Shown: positions 8,590-17,104 of the stretch, in pieces | Numbering within the stretch: the stretch's first letter is position 1 | How the letters are laid out: every line of letters begins with the position of its first letter | Source: Eisenbergiella sp963559585 | GTDB taxonomy: Bacteria > Bacillota > Clostridia > Lachnospirales > Lachnospiraceae | DNA: 64,000 nt | Reading direction: 5' to 3' | Assembly: GCA_963559585.1 (NCBI GenBank) | Contig: CAUWLJ010000007.1 | Location: 1 to 64,000, forward strand | The notes under the pieces: generated by a model | Seen by the model: the letters and a program-made list of their open reading frames with translations, nothing else | What the model was told of the DNA's origin: nothing | The model's database searches: none | Position numbers and translations under genes: made by a program

Positions 8590-9251
8590 CACAGAACGAT
8601 TTCCCATTCTGGAAGGATTTAACCGGCGCCCAGCAGAACCGTCTGGAGCGGGCGGCGAAGGAAGAACTCTTTAAGGCGGGAACCATTCTGCACAGCGGTG
8701 CAGATGACTGTTCCGGCCTGTTTTTGGTGCGAAAGGGGAGACTGCGCGCTTACATCATATCGGAGGAAGGAAAGGAGCTGACTCTGTACCGCCTGCTGGA
8801 GCGGGATATATGCCTTTTTTCCGCCTCCTGTGTGATGAACAGCATCCAGTTTCAGGTGATGGTGGCGGCGGAGGAGGATACTCTGGTGCTCCACATCCCG
8901 GCGGAGGTTTACCGGGAGCTGATGGATACCTCCCTGGCCGTTGCCAACTATACCAGCAGGCTGATGGCCAGCCGCTTCACCGATGTGATGTGGCTGATGG
9001 ATCAGGTGCTGTACAAAAAGATGGATACCCGCATAGCGGCTTTTCTTCTGGAAGAGTCTCAGCTCACCGGCAGGGAGGAGCTGAAGCTGACCCATGAGCA
9101 GATCGCCAACCACCTGGGCAGCGCCAGAGAAGTGGTCAGCCGCCTGATGAAGCATTTTCAGGAGGACGGGCTGGTGACGCTGAAAAGGGGCAGCGTGGTG
9201 TTAAACGATCCGGAAGGGCTGGAGGAGCTGGCAGAGGGGAGCCTGCGGTGA
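8586..9251 (+). CDS. Crp/Fnr-family transcriptional regulator
   Basis: 221-aa regulator. An N-terminal cyclic-nucleotide-binding-like beta-roll (residues about 15-125) includes two cysteines in LFSASC; a dimer helix follows, then a C-terminal winged helix (about 160-215) with the recognition helix SAREVVSRLMKHF, similar to CRP and FNR. There is no N-terminal Fe-S cysteine cluster like that of E. coli FNR. The start is the ATG at 8586 in an ATGA overlap; the longer frame from 8268 reads the preceding gene out of frame. A Crp-like dyad lies 350 bp downstream before the thioredoxin operon and is the obvious candidate target. Confidence 0.9.
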   Translation: MTQNDFPFWKDLTGAQQNRLERAAKEELFKAGTILHSGADDCSGLFLVRKGRLRAYIISEEGKELTLYRLLERDICLFSASCVMNSIQFQVMVAAEEDTLVLHIPAEVYRELMDTSLAVANYTSRLMASRFTDVMWLMDQVLYKKMDTRIAAFLLEESQLTGREELKLTHEQIANHLGSAREVVSRLMKHFQEDGLVTLKRGSVVLNDPEGLEELAEGSLR

Positions 9252-9366
9252 GGATATTATAAAGCCGATCGTCAAGAGTGAAGATCATTTTAGAAAATGG
9301 GTAGTTAATTATCCGTTTTATGCAAATGTTAATAAAGAAGGAGTAATCTTGTATGGAGCTGCCTAA
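9250..9366 (+). pseudogene. C-terminal remnant of an MNT-type nucleotidyltransferase (antitoxin)
   Basis: A 38-codon open stretch that runs straight out of the end of the Crp/Fnr gene encodes a C-terminus resembling minimal nucleotidyltransferase proteins (core HFRKWVVNYPFYANVNKEG, then VILYG and stop). No start codon or catalytic GSxxxG motif remains. It is immediately followed by a HEPN-like start, in the order normal for HEPN/MNT toxin-antitoxin operons. I read it as the surviving tail of such an antitoxin after a deletion that fused it to the Crp/Fnr gene. Confidence 0.55.
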
Positions 9367-9439
9367 AGAGAAAACCGGTACAAGAAAAGATCTTGTGTTC
9401 TATCGGCTTCAGACTGCCAAAGCCGATTTGAATTCTTAA
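9353..9439 (+). pseudogene. N-terminal remnant of a HEPN-domain protein (toxin partner)
   Basis: ATG at 9353 with AAGGAG at 9338-9343 opens a 28-codon frame, overlapping the MNT tail by 14 bases as in intact operons. Its end, LVFYRLQTAKADLNS then stop, resembles the first helix of HEPN proteins. The rest of the domain, with the R-x4-6-H nuclease motif, is missing. Very short, so the family call rests mainly on position and on the YRLQxAKxDL pattern. Confidence 0.45.
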
Positions 9440-9597
9440 AATTTATAAGGCTTTGTAAAAAATGAATCTATCACCTCCCGCAGTCCCAGCCTGCCTTTCT
9501 GCTTATCAATTCTCTGTAACAAAATACCACATACAACAACAGCAAAAACAAAAATCAAGAGCAGCGGCCAAAGATTTCCAAAGTATAATTTGCTAAA

Positions 9598-9639
9598 TGT
9601 AACATTGTCACAGACCCGCCCCTTCTTTTCTGCTATATT
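9598..9639 (+). promoter_or_regulatory. Crp/Fnr-type operator and extended -10 promoter of the thioredoxin operon
   Basis: The dyad TGTAACATTGTCACA (9598-9612) has six of seven symmetrical base pairs matching. An extended -10 element (TG-C-TATATT, 9631-9639) follows with no -35 box at the right distance. If +1 is near 9646, the dyad centre (9605) is at about -41, the class II position used by CRP/FNR activators. The regulator encoded at 8586-9251 is the natural candidate. Confidence 0.5.
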
Positions 9640-9701
9640 CATCCCATCAGATAACGAACGGCCCAAAGGAGCCGGAGCAATAGAAAAAGGAGAGAAAGAA
9701 T

Positions 9702-10010
9702 ATGGCAGCGATTAAAATGGATCAGAACAATTTTCAGGATACCGTATTAAATGCAAAAGGAACCGTAATGGTGGATTTCTGGGCAGAATGGTGCGGGCCC
9801 TGCCGGATGTTTTCCCCGGTGGTGGAGAAGTTCGCTCAGGAGCATCCCGAGATCACGGTGGGCAAGGTGAACGTGGATGAAAACCCCCAGCTGGCGGAGC
9901 GTTACCGGGTGATGACCATTCCTACCATGCTGGTGTTTCAGGACGGGGAAGTGGTTGGAAGCTCCGTGGGAGTACAGTCCCAGAAAGCACTGGAGGGAAT
10001 GATTCCATGA
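9702..10010 (+). CDS. trxA: Thioredoxin
   Basis: Dithiol-disulfide reductant of the cytoplasm, 102 aa, standard length. The active site WAEWCGPCRM carries the redox pair CGPC and the cis-proline motif is MTIPTM. AAAGGAG precedes the ATG. Its stop overlaps the start of the rhodanese gene (ATGA at 10007), so the two are translationally coupled, and a third sulfur-related gene follows within 10 bp. This context points to sulfane-sulfur or CoA-disulfide redox chemistry. No thioredoxin reductase lies next to it. Confidence 0.96.
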   Translation: MAAIKMDQNNFQDTVLNAKGTVMVDFWAEWCGPCRMFSPVVEKFAQEHPEITVGKVNVDENPQLAERYRVMTIPTMLVFQDGEVVGSSVGVQSQKALEGMIP

Positions 10011-10318
10011 GTATTTTCGGATTGTTCGGCAAAGGGACAGATATGAAGGAGGGCCTGGAGCGGTACCACAGGACAAAAGGAGCGGTGCTGCTGGATGTGC
10101 GCACAAAGGAGGAGTTTGCCGGAGGCCATATCCCCGGAAGCCAGAACCTTCCCCTGCAGCAGGTGGATACCTGTAAATACCCTAAGGAAAAGGAGCTTTT
10201 TGTCTACTGCCAGAGCGGAATGAGAAGCCGTCAGGCCTGCGCGAGGCTGAAGGCGATGGGGTATCAGGCAACGGATCTGGGCGGGATCGTACATTTTAGC
10301 GGAAAGCTGGAAAGGTAG
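10007..10318 (+). CDS. Single-domain rhodanese
   Basis: 103-aa sulfurtransferase domain. The family blocks LLDVRTKEEFAGGHIPGSQNLPL and VYCQSGMRSRQAC are present, the latter with the catalytic cysteine in the loop CQSGMRS. It would carry persulfide sulfur between donors and thiols. The start overlaps the trxA stop, and the next gene carries its own C-terminal rhodanese domain, so the operon has two such domains. Confidence 0.92.
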   Translation: MSIFGLFGKGTDMKEGLERYHRTKGAVLLDVRTKEEFAGGHIPGSQNLPLQQVDTCKYPKEKELFVYCQSGMRSRQACARLKAMGYQATDLGGIVHFSGKLER

Positions 10319-10325
10319 GCGTGGT

Positions 10326-12023
10326 GTGAAAATATTGATCATCGGAGGAGTGGCGGGCGGAGCCACGGCGGCGGCCCGCCTGCGCCGCCTGGATGAAAAG
10401 GCGGAGATCGTGATTCTGGAGCGCAGCGGCTACGTGTCCTATGCCAACTGCGGCCTGCCATATTACATTGGGGGCGTGATTCAGAATAAGGAAGCGCTGA
10501 CCCTGCAGTCGCCGGAAAGCTTTCGCAGGCGTTTCGGGATCGACGTGAGAGTGCATCACGAGGTGCTTTCCATCGATCCGGCAGGCAAAAGCGTCCTGGT
10601 ACGCCGTCTGGAGGATGGAAGCGAATACAGAGAGGGTTACGACAAGCTGATCCTTTCCCCGGGAGCCAGGGCGGTCCGGCCAAACCTGCCGGGCATAGAT
10701 TCGGAGCGGATCATGACCCTGCGTACCGTGGAGGACACTCTGCGGATCCGGGATTACATGGACAGATATGCGCCCCAACGGGCAGTGGTGATCGGAGGCG
10801 GCTTCATAGGGCTGGAGACGGCGGAGAATCTGATGGAAGCCGGGGTTGAGACCACACTTCTGCAGAGAGGGGATCAGGTGATGCCGCCCTTTGATCCTGA
10901 TATGGCCTCTCTGCTTCATTCTTATCTGAGAAGCAGGGGACTGAGGCTGCGTCTGCACGCGGATGTGACCGGTTTTGAGGAAAAGGATGGGAAGCTCACG
11001 GTTTCTTTTAATGAAGAAACGCTGCCCGCCGATCTGGTTATCCTGGCGGTGGGAGTGGTTCCTGAAACCCATCTGGCCAGGGATGCCGGGCTGAAGCTGG
11101 GGCAGAAGTCCGCCATTGTGGTAAATGAGCACATGCAGACCTCCCACCCGGACGTCTATGCGGTGGGGGATGCGGTGGAGGTGGTTCACTATGTGACCGG
11201 TCAGAAAACGCTGATCGCTCTGGCGGGCCCTGCCAACAAGCAGGGAAGGATTGCGGCGGATCACATCTGCGGCAGGAATTCCTCCTTCACAGGGTCCCAG
11301 GGCTCCTCCGTGATCAAGCTGTTTGATATGACGGCGGCCTCCACCGGGATCAATGAAAAGCAGGCGGAGGCGCTGGGGCTGTCCTATGACAAAGCAGTCA
11401 CCTATTCCGCCTCCCATGCCACCTACTATCCGGGGGCTTCCGATATGACGGTGAAAACTATTTTTGAAAAGGAGAGCGGAAGGATCCTGGGAGCGCAGAT
11501 TATCGGCTTTGACGGAGTGGATAAGCGGCTGGACGTTCTGGCCACGGCGATCCGTGCCGGAATGGATGCAAAGGCTTTGGAGGAGCTGGATCTGGCTTAT
11601 GCGCCTCCCTATTCCTCGGCCAAGGATCCGGTGAACATGGCTGGCTTTGTGATCGAAAATATCCGTTCCGGCCTGGTAAAACAGTATCATTGGGACGAGG
11701 TGGAGGCGCTTATGGAGCGCACAGACGTGACGTTTCTGGACGTGAGGACGAAGGAAGAGTATGCGCAGGGGCATATCCCCGGGGCGGTGAACATTCCGGT
11801 GGATGAGCTGAGGGAACGCCTGGGAGAGCTGGATCCCGGCCGCAGGCTGTACGTGAACTGCTACAGCGGCCTGAGAAGCTATCTGGCCTGCAGGATCCTT
11901 GTCCAGAGCGGCTTTGACTGCCGGAACCTGTCGGGAGGCTACCGTTTTTATGAGTATGTGGCGTTAGATAAGGCTTTTGACGCTTCACCAACCCACCCCT
12001 GCGGATTGAAGATAGAGAAATGA
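10326..12023 (+). CDS. CoA-disulfide reductase / NADH oxidase family flavoprotein with C-terminal rhodanese domain
   Basis: 565-aa FAD/NAD(P)H disulfide reductase. The FAD site is at the N-terminus (IIGGVAGGATAAARLRRL) and the single active-site cysteine lies in YANCGLPYYIGG, typical of CoA-disulfide reductases and persulfide reductases. A second nucleotide-binding segment reads VIGGGFIGLE, followed by the GDAVEV FAD motif and a dimerisation domain. Residues about 460-560 are a rhodanese domain with catalytic Cys in VNCYSGLRS. CoADR-rhodanese fusions reduce CoA persulfides. The start is GTG at 10326; no ATG is available in frame nearby. Last gene of the trx operon. Confidence 0.93.
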   Translation: MKILIIGGVAGGATAAARLRRLDEKAEIVILERSGYVSYANCGLPYYIGGVIQNKEALTLQSPESFRRRFGIDVRVHHEVLSIDPAGKSVLVRRLEDGSEYREGYDKLILSPGARAVRPNLPGIDSERIMTLRTVEDTLRIRDYMDRYAPQRAVVIGGGFIGLETAENLMEAGVETTLLQRGDQVMPPFDPDMASLLHSYLRSRGLRLRLHADVTGFEEKDGKLTVSFNEETLPADLVILAVGVVPETHLARDAGLKLGQKSAIVVNEHMQTSHPDVYAVGDAVEVVHYVTGQKTLIALAGPANKQGRIAADHICGRNSSFTGSQGSSVIKLFDMTAASTGINEKQAEALGLSYDKAVTYSASHATYYPGASDMTVKTIFEKESGRILGAQIIGFDGVDKRLDVLATAIRAGMDAKALEELDLAYAPPYSSAKDPVNMAGFVIENIRSGLVKQYHWDEVEALMERTDVTFLDVRTKEEYAQGHIPGAVNIPVDELRERLGELDPGRRLYVNCYSGLRSYLACRILVQSGFDCRNLSGGYRFYEYVALDKAFDASPTHPCGLKIEK

Positions 12024-12051
12024 AGGAAGCGGGAGAAAGGAAGGAGGCGGC

Positions 12052-12077
12052 CCTGCCGGGTGTGAATTTCCGGCAGG
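12052..12077 (+). repeat. Inverted repeat downstream of the reductase gene
   Basis: CCTGCCGG (12052-12059) and CCGGCAGG (12070-12077) form a perfect 8-bp stem with a 10-base loop. No U-tract follows; it may support the terminator 15 bp downstream. Confidence 0.5.
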
Positions 12078-12092
12078 CGGCATAGGAATGGT

Positions 12093-12129
12093 AAAAGGGC
12101 ATTTCCTGTTTTGGGAAGAATGCCCTTTT
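12093..12129. terminator. Bidirectional terminator between the trx operon and the LysR gene
   Basis: AAAAGGGCATT (12093-12103) pairs perfectly with AATGCCCTTTT (12119-12129); the A-tract and T-tract make it work in both directions. It separates the convergent reductase and LysR genes. Confidence 0.85.
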
Positions 12130-12158
12130 GCTGTTTGGAAAAAATGTCCTTTTGCCCG

Positions 12159-13070
12159 CTATTGGCTTTCAGAGGCCTTCCCTGAAAGCATCTCAATAAA
12201 ACTCCGCTCCGTGCGCGTCAGCCTGTAGTCCTCCGGATAGATCAGAAGCCCGGCCATTTTCCGGGAAGGCCCCTGGAGCTTTTTCTGAACCAAACGGTAT
12301 CGGGAAAGGCAGGATTCAGATACAGGAGGGGCCAGAGCAAAGGAGCCGGGGAGCTTTTCCAGAAGCTCCAGCAAAACGGCACGCTGGTGGATGCGGACAC
12401 AGCTTTCCCCATGCTCCGCATCCGGGTTTTCATGGAGCAGGGCGGCCAGGGAGGTATCCTCGCACACCACCTCGGGCAGTCCCTCCAGCATGTCGGCGGT
12501 AAGCTGGGAGGCTCCGGCCAGAGGATGGCGTTCGGCCATGAGGAGGTTCAGGTCAAAACGGGAGAGGACTTCGCAGGCCAGCTCTTTTCTTTTCAGCAGG
12601 GCCAGAAGGCTCTTTTCCCAGCGGTCAGGGCAATGGATCAGGGCACAGGAGGAGCTGCGCAGAAGCACCTGCTCCACTGCCCTGGCTGCGTCCGTTTCCC
12701 AAAAATCCACCTCCAGCCTGCGGCCCTTCCCCTGTCTGGCCAGGAAGGAGGCAAGGACGCTGCCCGGACAGCCGCACCTGGGTACGCAGACCTTCAGCCT
12801 CAGGCTGTCCTTTTCCTCCCTGGTGCAGAAATGCTCCAGCGTCTGATACTGCCGCACCGCTTTTCTGGCAAGCTGAAGGAATTCCCGCCCCTTTTCCGTG
12901 GGAACCACCCCCCTGGAGCTTCTGGTGAAAATGGAAAAGCCGATCTCCTCCTCCAGCTCCTTGATATCCCGGCTTAAGTTGGGCTGGCTGATAAAAAGCT
13001 GCCTGGCGGCTGCCGTGATGGAACGGCTTCTTTCCACCTCGATCACATATTTCAATACGTTAAAATTCAT
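12159..13070 (-). CDS. LysR-type transcriptional regulator
   Basis: 303-aa LTTR. Residues 1-60 are the winged helix-turn-helix (AAARQLFISQPNLSRDIKELEEEIGFSIFTR); the rest is the ligand-binding domain. The effector is not deducible. It is transcribed away from nifJ, with a dyad-symmetric candidate site in the 342-bp region between them, the usual arrangement for LTTRs that control both themselves and the divergent gene. A link to pyruvate oxidation is therefore a reasonable inference only. Confidence 0.92.
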   Translation of the reverse strand: MNFNVLKYVIEVERSRSITAAARQLFISQPNLSRDIKELEEEIGFSIFTRSSRGVVPTEKGREFLQLARKAVRQYQTLEHFCTREEKDSLRLKVCVPRCGCPGSVLASFLARQGKGRRLEVDFWETDAARAVEQVLLRSSSCALIHCPDRWEKSLLALLKRKELACEVLSRFDLNLLMAERHPLAGASQLTADMLEGLPEVVCEDTSLAALLHENPDAEHGESCVRIHQRAVLLELLEKLPGSFALAPPVSESCLSRYRLVQKKLQGPSRKMAGLLIYPEDYRLTRTERSFIEMLSGKASESQ

Positions 13071-13146
13071 AGCGTCCCTCCCTGTATTCCCGGCCGCCTG
13101 ACCCTGCGGGGGCGCAGATGCGGCCTGGCGGCTGTCGTGTATCTTA

Positions 13147-13167
13147 TTTTGTACATTGTATACAAAA
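13147..13167. promoter_or_regulatory. Candidate LysR operator in the nifJ upstream region
   Basis: TTTTGTA (13147-13153) and TACAAAA (13161-13167) are perfect inverted repeats with a 7-bp centre. A further TACAAA lies 22 bp downstream (13182-13187), about two helical turns away, as expected for paired LTTR recognition and activation sites. It is 77 bp upstream of the LysR start codon. Confidence 0.45.
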
Positions 13168-13300
13168 TGTTCCCCGTTTCGTACAAAGCCGGGAAACCTG
13201 CTGAAAGCATAGCTTTTTTGGATGAAAAAAGCAAGAGGTTATATAAAAAAACTATGACTTTCATATAAAAAAGGTATGCCCGGAAAGTACGGGAAGGATG

Positions 13301-13381
13301 TATAATGTTGACTATCAGTAAGATAAAATTTTTATGCGCTTCGGTCGTCCGGAGAGCAGGCGCTTATGTGCGTAAAAATTT
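13301..13381 (+). promoter_or_regulatory. nifJ promoter and structured 5' leader
   Basis: A perfect -10 box TATAAT (13301-13306) lacks a good -35, suggesting activator help. The leader contains a long hairpin whose outer arms are AAATTTTTA (13326-13334) and TAAAAATTT (13373-13381), with GC-rich inner arms. No T-tract and no known riboswitch pattern follow; it may stabilise the mRNA of this evidently highly expressed gene. Confidence 0.5.
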
Positions 13382-13412
13382 AATTATCACAAGATAAGAA
13401 AGGAAGGTTTTT

Positions 13413-16400
13413 ATGGCAAGGAAAATGAAAACCATGGATGGTAACCATGCAGCAGCCCATGCGTCATACGCATTTACCGATGTTGCGGCTATCTATCCCA
13501 TCACACCTTCATCCCCGATGGCGGAAGCCACCGATGAATGGGCAACAGCAGACAGGAAGAACATGTTCGGACAGACGGTGAAGATCACCGAGATGCAGTC
13601 CGAGGCAGGTGCGGCAGGCGCAGTTCACGGCTCCCTGGCAGCAGGCGCTATGACCACCACCTACACCGCGTCCCAGGGTCTTCTTCTGATGATCCCCAAC
13701 CTGTACAAGATCGCCGGCGAGCAGCTTCCCGGCGTGTTCAACGTATCTGCAAGAGCGATTGCCTCCCACGCACTGAACATCTTCGGAGACCACTCCGATG
13801 TGTACGCATGCCGTCAGACCGGCTGTGCCATGCTGTGTGAGAGCAGCGTGCAGGAGGTTATGGACTTAACGCCCGTAGCTCACCTGGCAGCTCTCAAGGG
13901 AAGCCTTCCCTTCATTAACTTCTTTGACGGATTCCGTACCTCCCATGAGATCCAGAAGATCGAGACCTGGGATTACGAGGATCTGAAGGAAATGGTTGAT
14001 ATGGACGCTCTGGATGCTTTCCGTAAGCATGCTCTGAATCCCAACCATCCCTGCCAGAGAGGCTCCGCACAGAACCCTGACATCTTCTTCCAGGCAAGAG
14101 AGGCCTGCAACCCTTACTATGACGCAATGCCCGGCATCGTGCAGATGTACATGGACAAGGTAAACGAGAAGATCGGCACCGACTATAAGCTGTTCAACTA
14201 CTACGGCGCAGCCGATGCAGAGCATGTGATCGTTTCCATGGGTTCCGTGAACGATACCATCGAAGAGACCATCGACTACATGGTAAAGACCACAGGCGCC
14301 AAGGTGGGCGTTGTGAAGGTTCGTCTGTACAGACCCTTCTGCGCAGAAGCCCTCATCGATGCGATCCCTGACACCGTGAAGCAGATTACCGTTCTGGATC
14401 GTACCAAGGAGCCAGGCTCCCTTGGCGAGCCTCTGTATCTGGACGTTGTGGCGGCTCTCAAGGGCAGTAAGTTCGACGCGGTTCCGATCTACTCCGGACG
14501 TTACGGACTGGGCTCCAAGGACACCACGCCCGCTCAGATCGTTGCTGTATACGGCAACACCGAGAAGAAGAGATTCACCATCGGCATCAACGACGATGTG
14601 ACCAACCTGTCCCTGAAGCTGGGCGCAGAGCTGGTTACCACTCCCGAAGGAACCACCAACTGCAAGTTCTGGGGACTGGGAGCCGACGGTACCGTTGGAG
14701 CCAACAAGAACTCCATCAAGATCATCGGTGACAATACAGACATGTATGCACAGGCATACTTTGATTATGACTCCAAGAAATCCGGCGGTGTGACCATGTC
14801 CCACCTGCGTTTCGGTCATAAGAAGATCAAATCCACCTACCTGATCCGCCAGGCCAACTTCGTTGCCTGCCACAACCCTGCTTACATCCGTAAGTACAAC
14901 ATGGTTCAGGAGCTGGTTGACGGCGGAACCTTCCTGCTGAACTGCGCATGGAGCGTGGACGAGCTGGAGCAGCATCTGCCCGGACAGGTGAAGAAGTTCA
15001 TCGCCGACCACAACATCAACTTCTACATCATCGACGGTGTGAAGATCGGTATTGAGACCGGCATGGGCCCCACACGTATCAACACCATTCTCCAGTCCGC
15101 ATTCTTTGAGCTGACAGGCATCATTCCTGCTGAGAAGGCCAACGAGCTGATGAAGGCTGCCGCACAGGCTACCTACGGACGCAAGGGCCAGGACGTGGTT
15201 GAGAAGAACTGGGCTGCCATCGACGCAGGCGCAAAGGGCGTTGTGAAGGTGGAGGTTCCCGAGAGCTGGAAGAACTGTGAGGATGAAGGCCTTGACTACA
15301 AGGTAGTGACCGAGGGCAGAGAGGACGTTGTTGCTTTCGTTAACAACATCCAGACCAAGGTAAGCGCACAGGAAGGAAATACCCTGCCTGTATCCGCGTT
15401 CAAGGATTATGTGGACGGTTCCACTCCTTCCGGCTCCAGCGCATATGAGAAGAGAGGCATCGCTGTAAACGTTCCTTCCTGGGATGCTTCCAAGTGTATC
15501 CAGTGTAACTTCTGTTCCTATGTATGTCCTCATGCGGTTATCCGCCCTGTGGTGATGACAGAGGAAGAGTATGCAAAGGCTCCCGAAGGAACCGTTGCTC
15601 TGGATATGACCGGAATGCCCGGTAAGAAGTTCGCAGTTTCCGTATCTGTTCTTGACTGTACCGGATGCGGCTCCTGTGCCAACGTATGTCCCGGCATGAA
15701 GGGCGAGAAGGCTCTGACCATGGCTCCTCTCGATACCCAGCTTGAGAAGGAGGCCCTGTTCAACTATGGACAGTCTCTGGATGAGAAGCCCGAGGTGCTT
15801 GAGAAATTCAAAGAGACCACCGTTAAGGGATCTCAGTTCAAGCAGCCTCTGCTTGAGTTCTCCGGCGCATGCGCAGGCTGCGGCGAGACACCTTACGCAA
15901 AACTGATCACCCAGCTGTTTGGCGACAGAATGTATATTGCAAACGCAACAGGATGCTCCTCCATCTGGGGCAACTCCTCACCCAGCACCCCTTATACCGT
16001 AAACAAGGCCGGCAGGGGCCCCGCCTGGGACAACTCCCTGTTCGAGGACAACGCTGAGTTCGGTATGGGTATGCTTCTGGCTCAGAACGCTCTGAGAGAC
16101 GGCCTGAAGGCAAAGGTTGAGGACGTTCTGGCTCACACAGATGACGAAGCAGTGAAGGCTGCCTGCCAGGAATATCTGGATACCTTCAACAGCGGCGTGA
16201 CCAACGGAGCTGCAACCGACAAGCTGGTAGCCGCTCTGGAAGGTAAGGACTGCGACGTATGCAGAGAGATCGTTAAGAATAAGGATTTCCTGTCCAAGAA
16301 GTCCCAGTGGATCTTCGGCGGCGACGGATGGGCATACGATATCGGATTCGGCGGTGTTGACCATGTTCTCGCAAGCGGACAGGACATCAACGTTATGGTA

Positions 16401-16946
16401 TTCAATACCGAGGTTTATTCCAACACAGGCGGACAGGCCTCCAAGGCCACCCCTACCGGTGCGGTTGCACAGTTTGCGGCAGGCGGTAAAGAAGTGAAGC
16501 AGAAGGATCTTGCCAGCATCGCCATGAGCTACGGTTATGTATACGTTGCCCAGATCTCTATGGGCGCTGACTACAACCAGACCGTGAAGGCGATTGCAGA
16601 GGCAGAGGCTTATCCCGGACCTTCCCTGATCATTGCCTACGCTCCTTGTATCAACCATGGTATCAAGAAGGGCATGAGCAAGGCTCAGACCGAGGAGAAG
16701 CTGGCTGTTGAGTCTGGCTACTGGCACAACTTCCGTTTCAACCCTGCGGCTGAGAAGAAGTTTGTTGTGGACAGCAAGGCTCCCACCAAGGACTTCAAGG
16801 AGTTCATCGGCGGCGAGGTAAGATACGCTTCCCTGGCTCTGAAGGACAAGGAAAAGGCTGCAAGACTGCAGGATCAGGCCGAGCAGAATGCAAAGGAAAG
16901 ATATGACTATCTGACCAGACTGCAGACCCTGTACGGAAACGACTGA
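13413..16946 (+). CDS. nifJ: Pyruvate:ferredoxin (flavodoxin) oxidoreductase
   Basis: Single-chain PFOR, 1177 aa, oxidising pyruvate and CoA to acetyl-CoA and CO2 and reducing ferredoxin: the core step of clostridial fermentation. N-terminal domain I begins MARKMKTMDGNHAAAHASYAF, with the pyruvate-site segment YPITPSSPMAE. Two [4Fe-4S] motifs lie near residues 694-708 (CIQCNFCSYVCP) and 747-760 (CTGCGSCANVCP), a third cluster is served by CAGCGETPY, and the thiamine-diphosphate site is GDGWAYDIGFGG. Strong SD (AAGGAAGG) and a restricted codon choice indicate high expression. An intrinsic terminator separates it from the hydrogenase gene. Confidence 0.97.
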   Translation: MARKMKTMDGNHAAAHASYAFTDVAAIYPITPSSPMAEATDEWATADRKNMFGQTVKITEMQSEAGAAGAVHGSLAAGAMTTTYTASQGLLLMIPNLYKIAGEQLPGVFNVSARAIASHALNIFGDHSDVYACRQTGCAMLCESSVQEVMDLTPVAHLAALKGSLPFINFFDGFRTSHEIQKIETWDYEDLKEMVDMDALDAFRKHALNPNHPCQRGSAQNPDIFFQAREACNPYYDAMPGIVQMYMDKVNEKIGTDYKLFNYYGAADAEHVIVSMGSVNDTIEETIDYMVKTTGAKVGVVKVRLYRPFCAEALIDAIPDTVKQITVLDRTKEPGSLGEPLYLDVVAALKGSKFDAVPIYSGRYGLGSKDTTPAQIVAVYGNTEKKRFTIGINDDVTNLSLKLGAELVTTPEGTTNCKFWGLGADGTVGANKNSIKIIGDNTDMYAQAYFDYDSKKSGGVTMSHLRFGHKKIKSTYLIRQANFVACHNPAYIRKYNMVQELVDGGTFLLNCAWSVDELEQHLPGQVKKFIADHNINFYIIDGVKIGIETGMGPTRINTILQSAFFELTGIIPAEKANELMKAAAQATYGRKGQDVVEKNWAAIDAGAKGVVKVEVPESWKNCEDEGLDYKVVTEGREDVVAFVNNIQTKVSAQEGNTLPVSAFKDYVDGSTPSGSSAYEKRGIAVNVPSWDASKCIQCNFCSYVCPHAVIRPVVMTEEEYAKAPEGTVALDMTGMPGKKFAVSVSVLDCTGCGSCANVCPGMKGEKALTMAPLDTQLEKEALFNYGQSLDEKPEVLEKFKETTVKGSQFKQPLLEFSGACAGCGETPYAKLITQLFGDRMYIANATGCSSIWGNSSPSTPYTVNKAGRGPAWDNSLFEDNAEFGMGMLLAQNALRDGLKAKVEDVLAHTDDEAVKAACQEYLDTFNSGVTNGAATDKLVAALEGKDCDVCREIVKNKDFLSKKSQWIFGGDGWAYDIGFGGVDHVLASGQDINVMVFNTEVYSNTGGQASKATPTGAVAQFAAGGKEVKQKDLASIAMSYGYVYVAQISMGADYNQTVKAIAEAEAYPGPSLIIAYAPCINHGIKKGMSKAQTEEKLAVESGYWHNFRFNPAAEKKFVVDSKAPTKDFKEFIGGEVRYASLALKDKEKAARLQDQAEQNAKERYDYLTRLQTLYGND

Positions 16947-17104
16947 TTTGAAATGAGAAGGTAAGACGTGCGCCGGTGACGGGGAGAGTCCCGAACCGGG
17001 CATGCTGCCGGAAAATAAACTACGCCGAGCGGCGGCCGGACGGCTTCATTGTCCGGCCACAACGGCTGGCGCTGTACCATGCAGGAATCCGCATGGAAAA
17101 TGAG

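Noticed and set aside
9436..9666. 76-codon minus-strand frame with one hydrophobic helix
   Set aside because: Starts at TTG without SD and covers the operator and -10 region of the trx operon; a single hydrophobic stretch is weak support. Could be a decayed small membrane gene.
13866..15533. 555-codon open frame opposite nifJ
   Set aside because: Antisense shadow caused by strong codon bias of nifJ; no recognisable protein.
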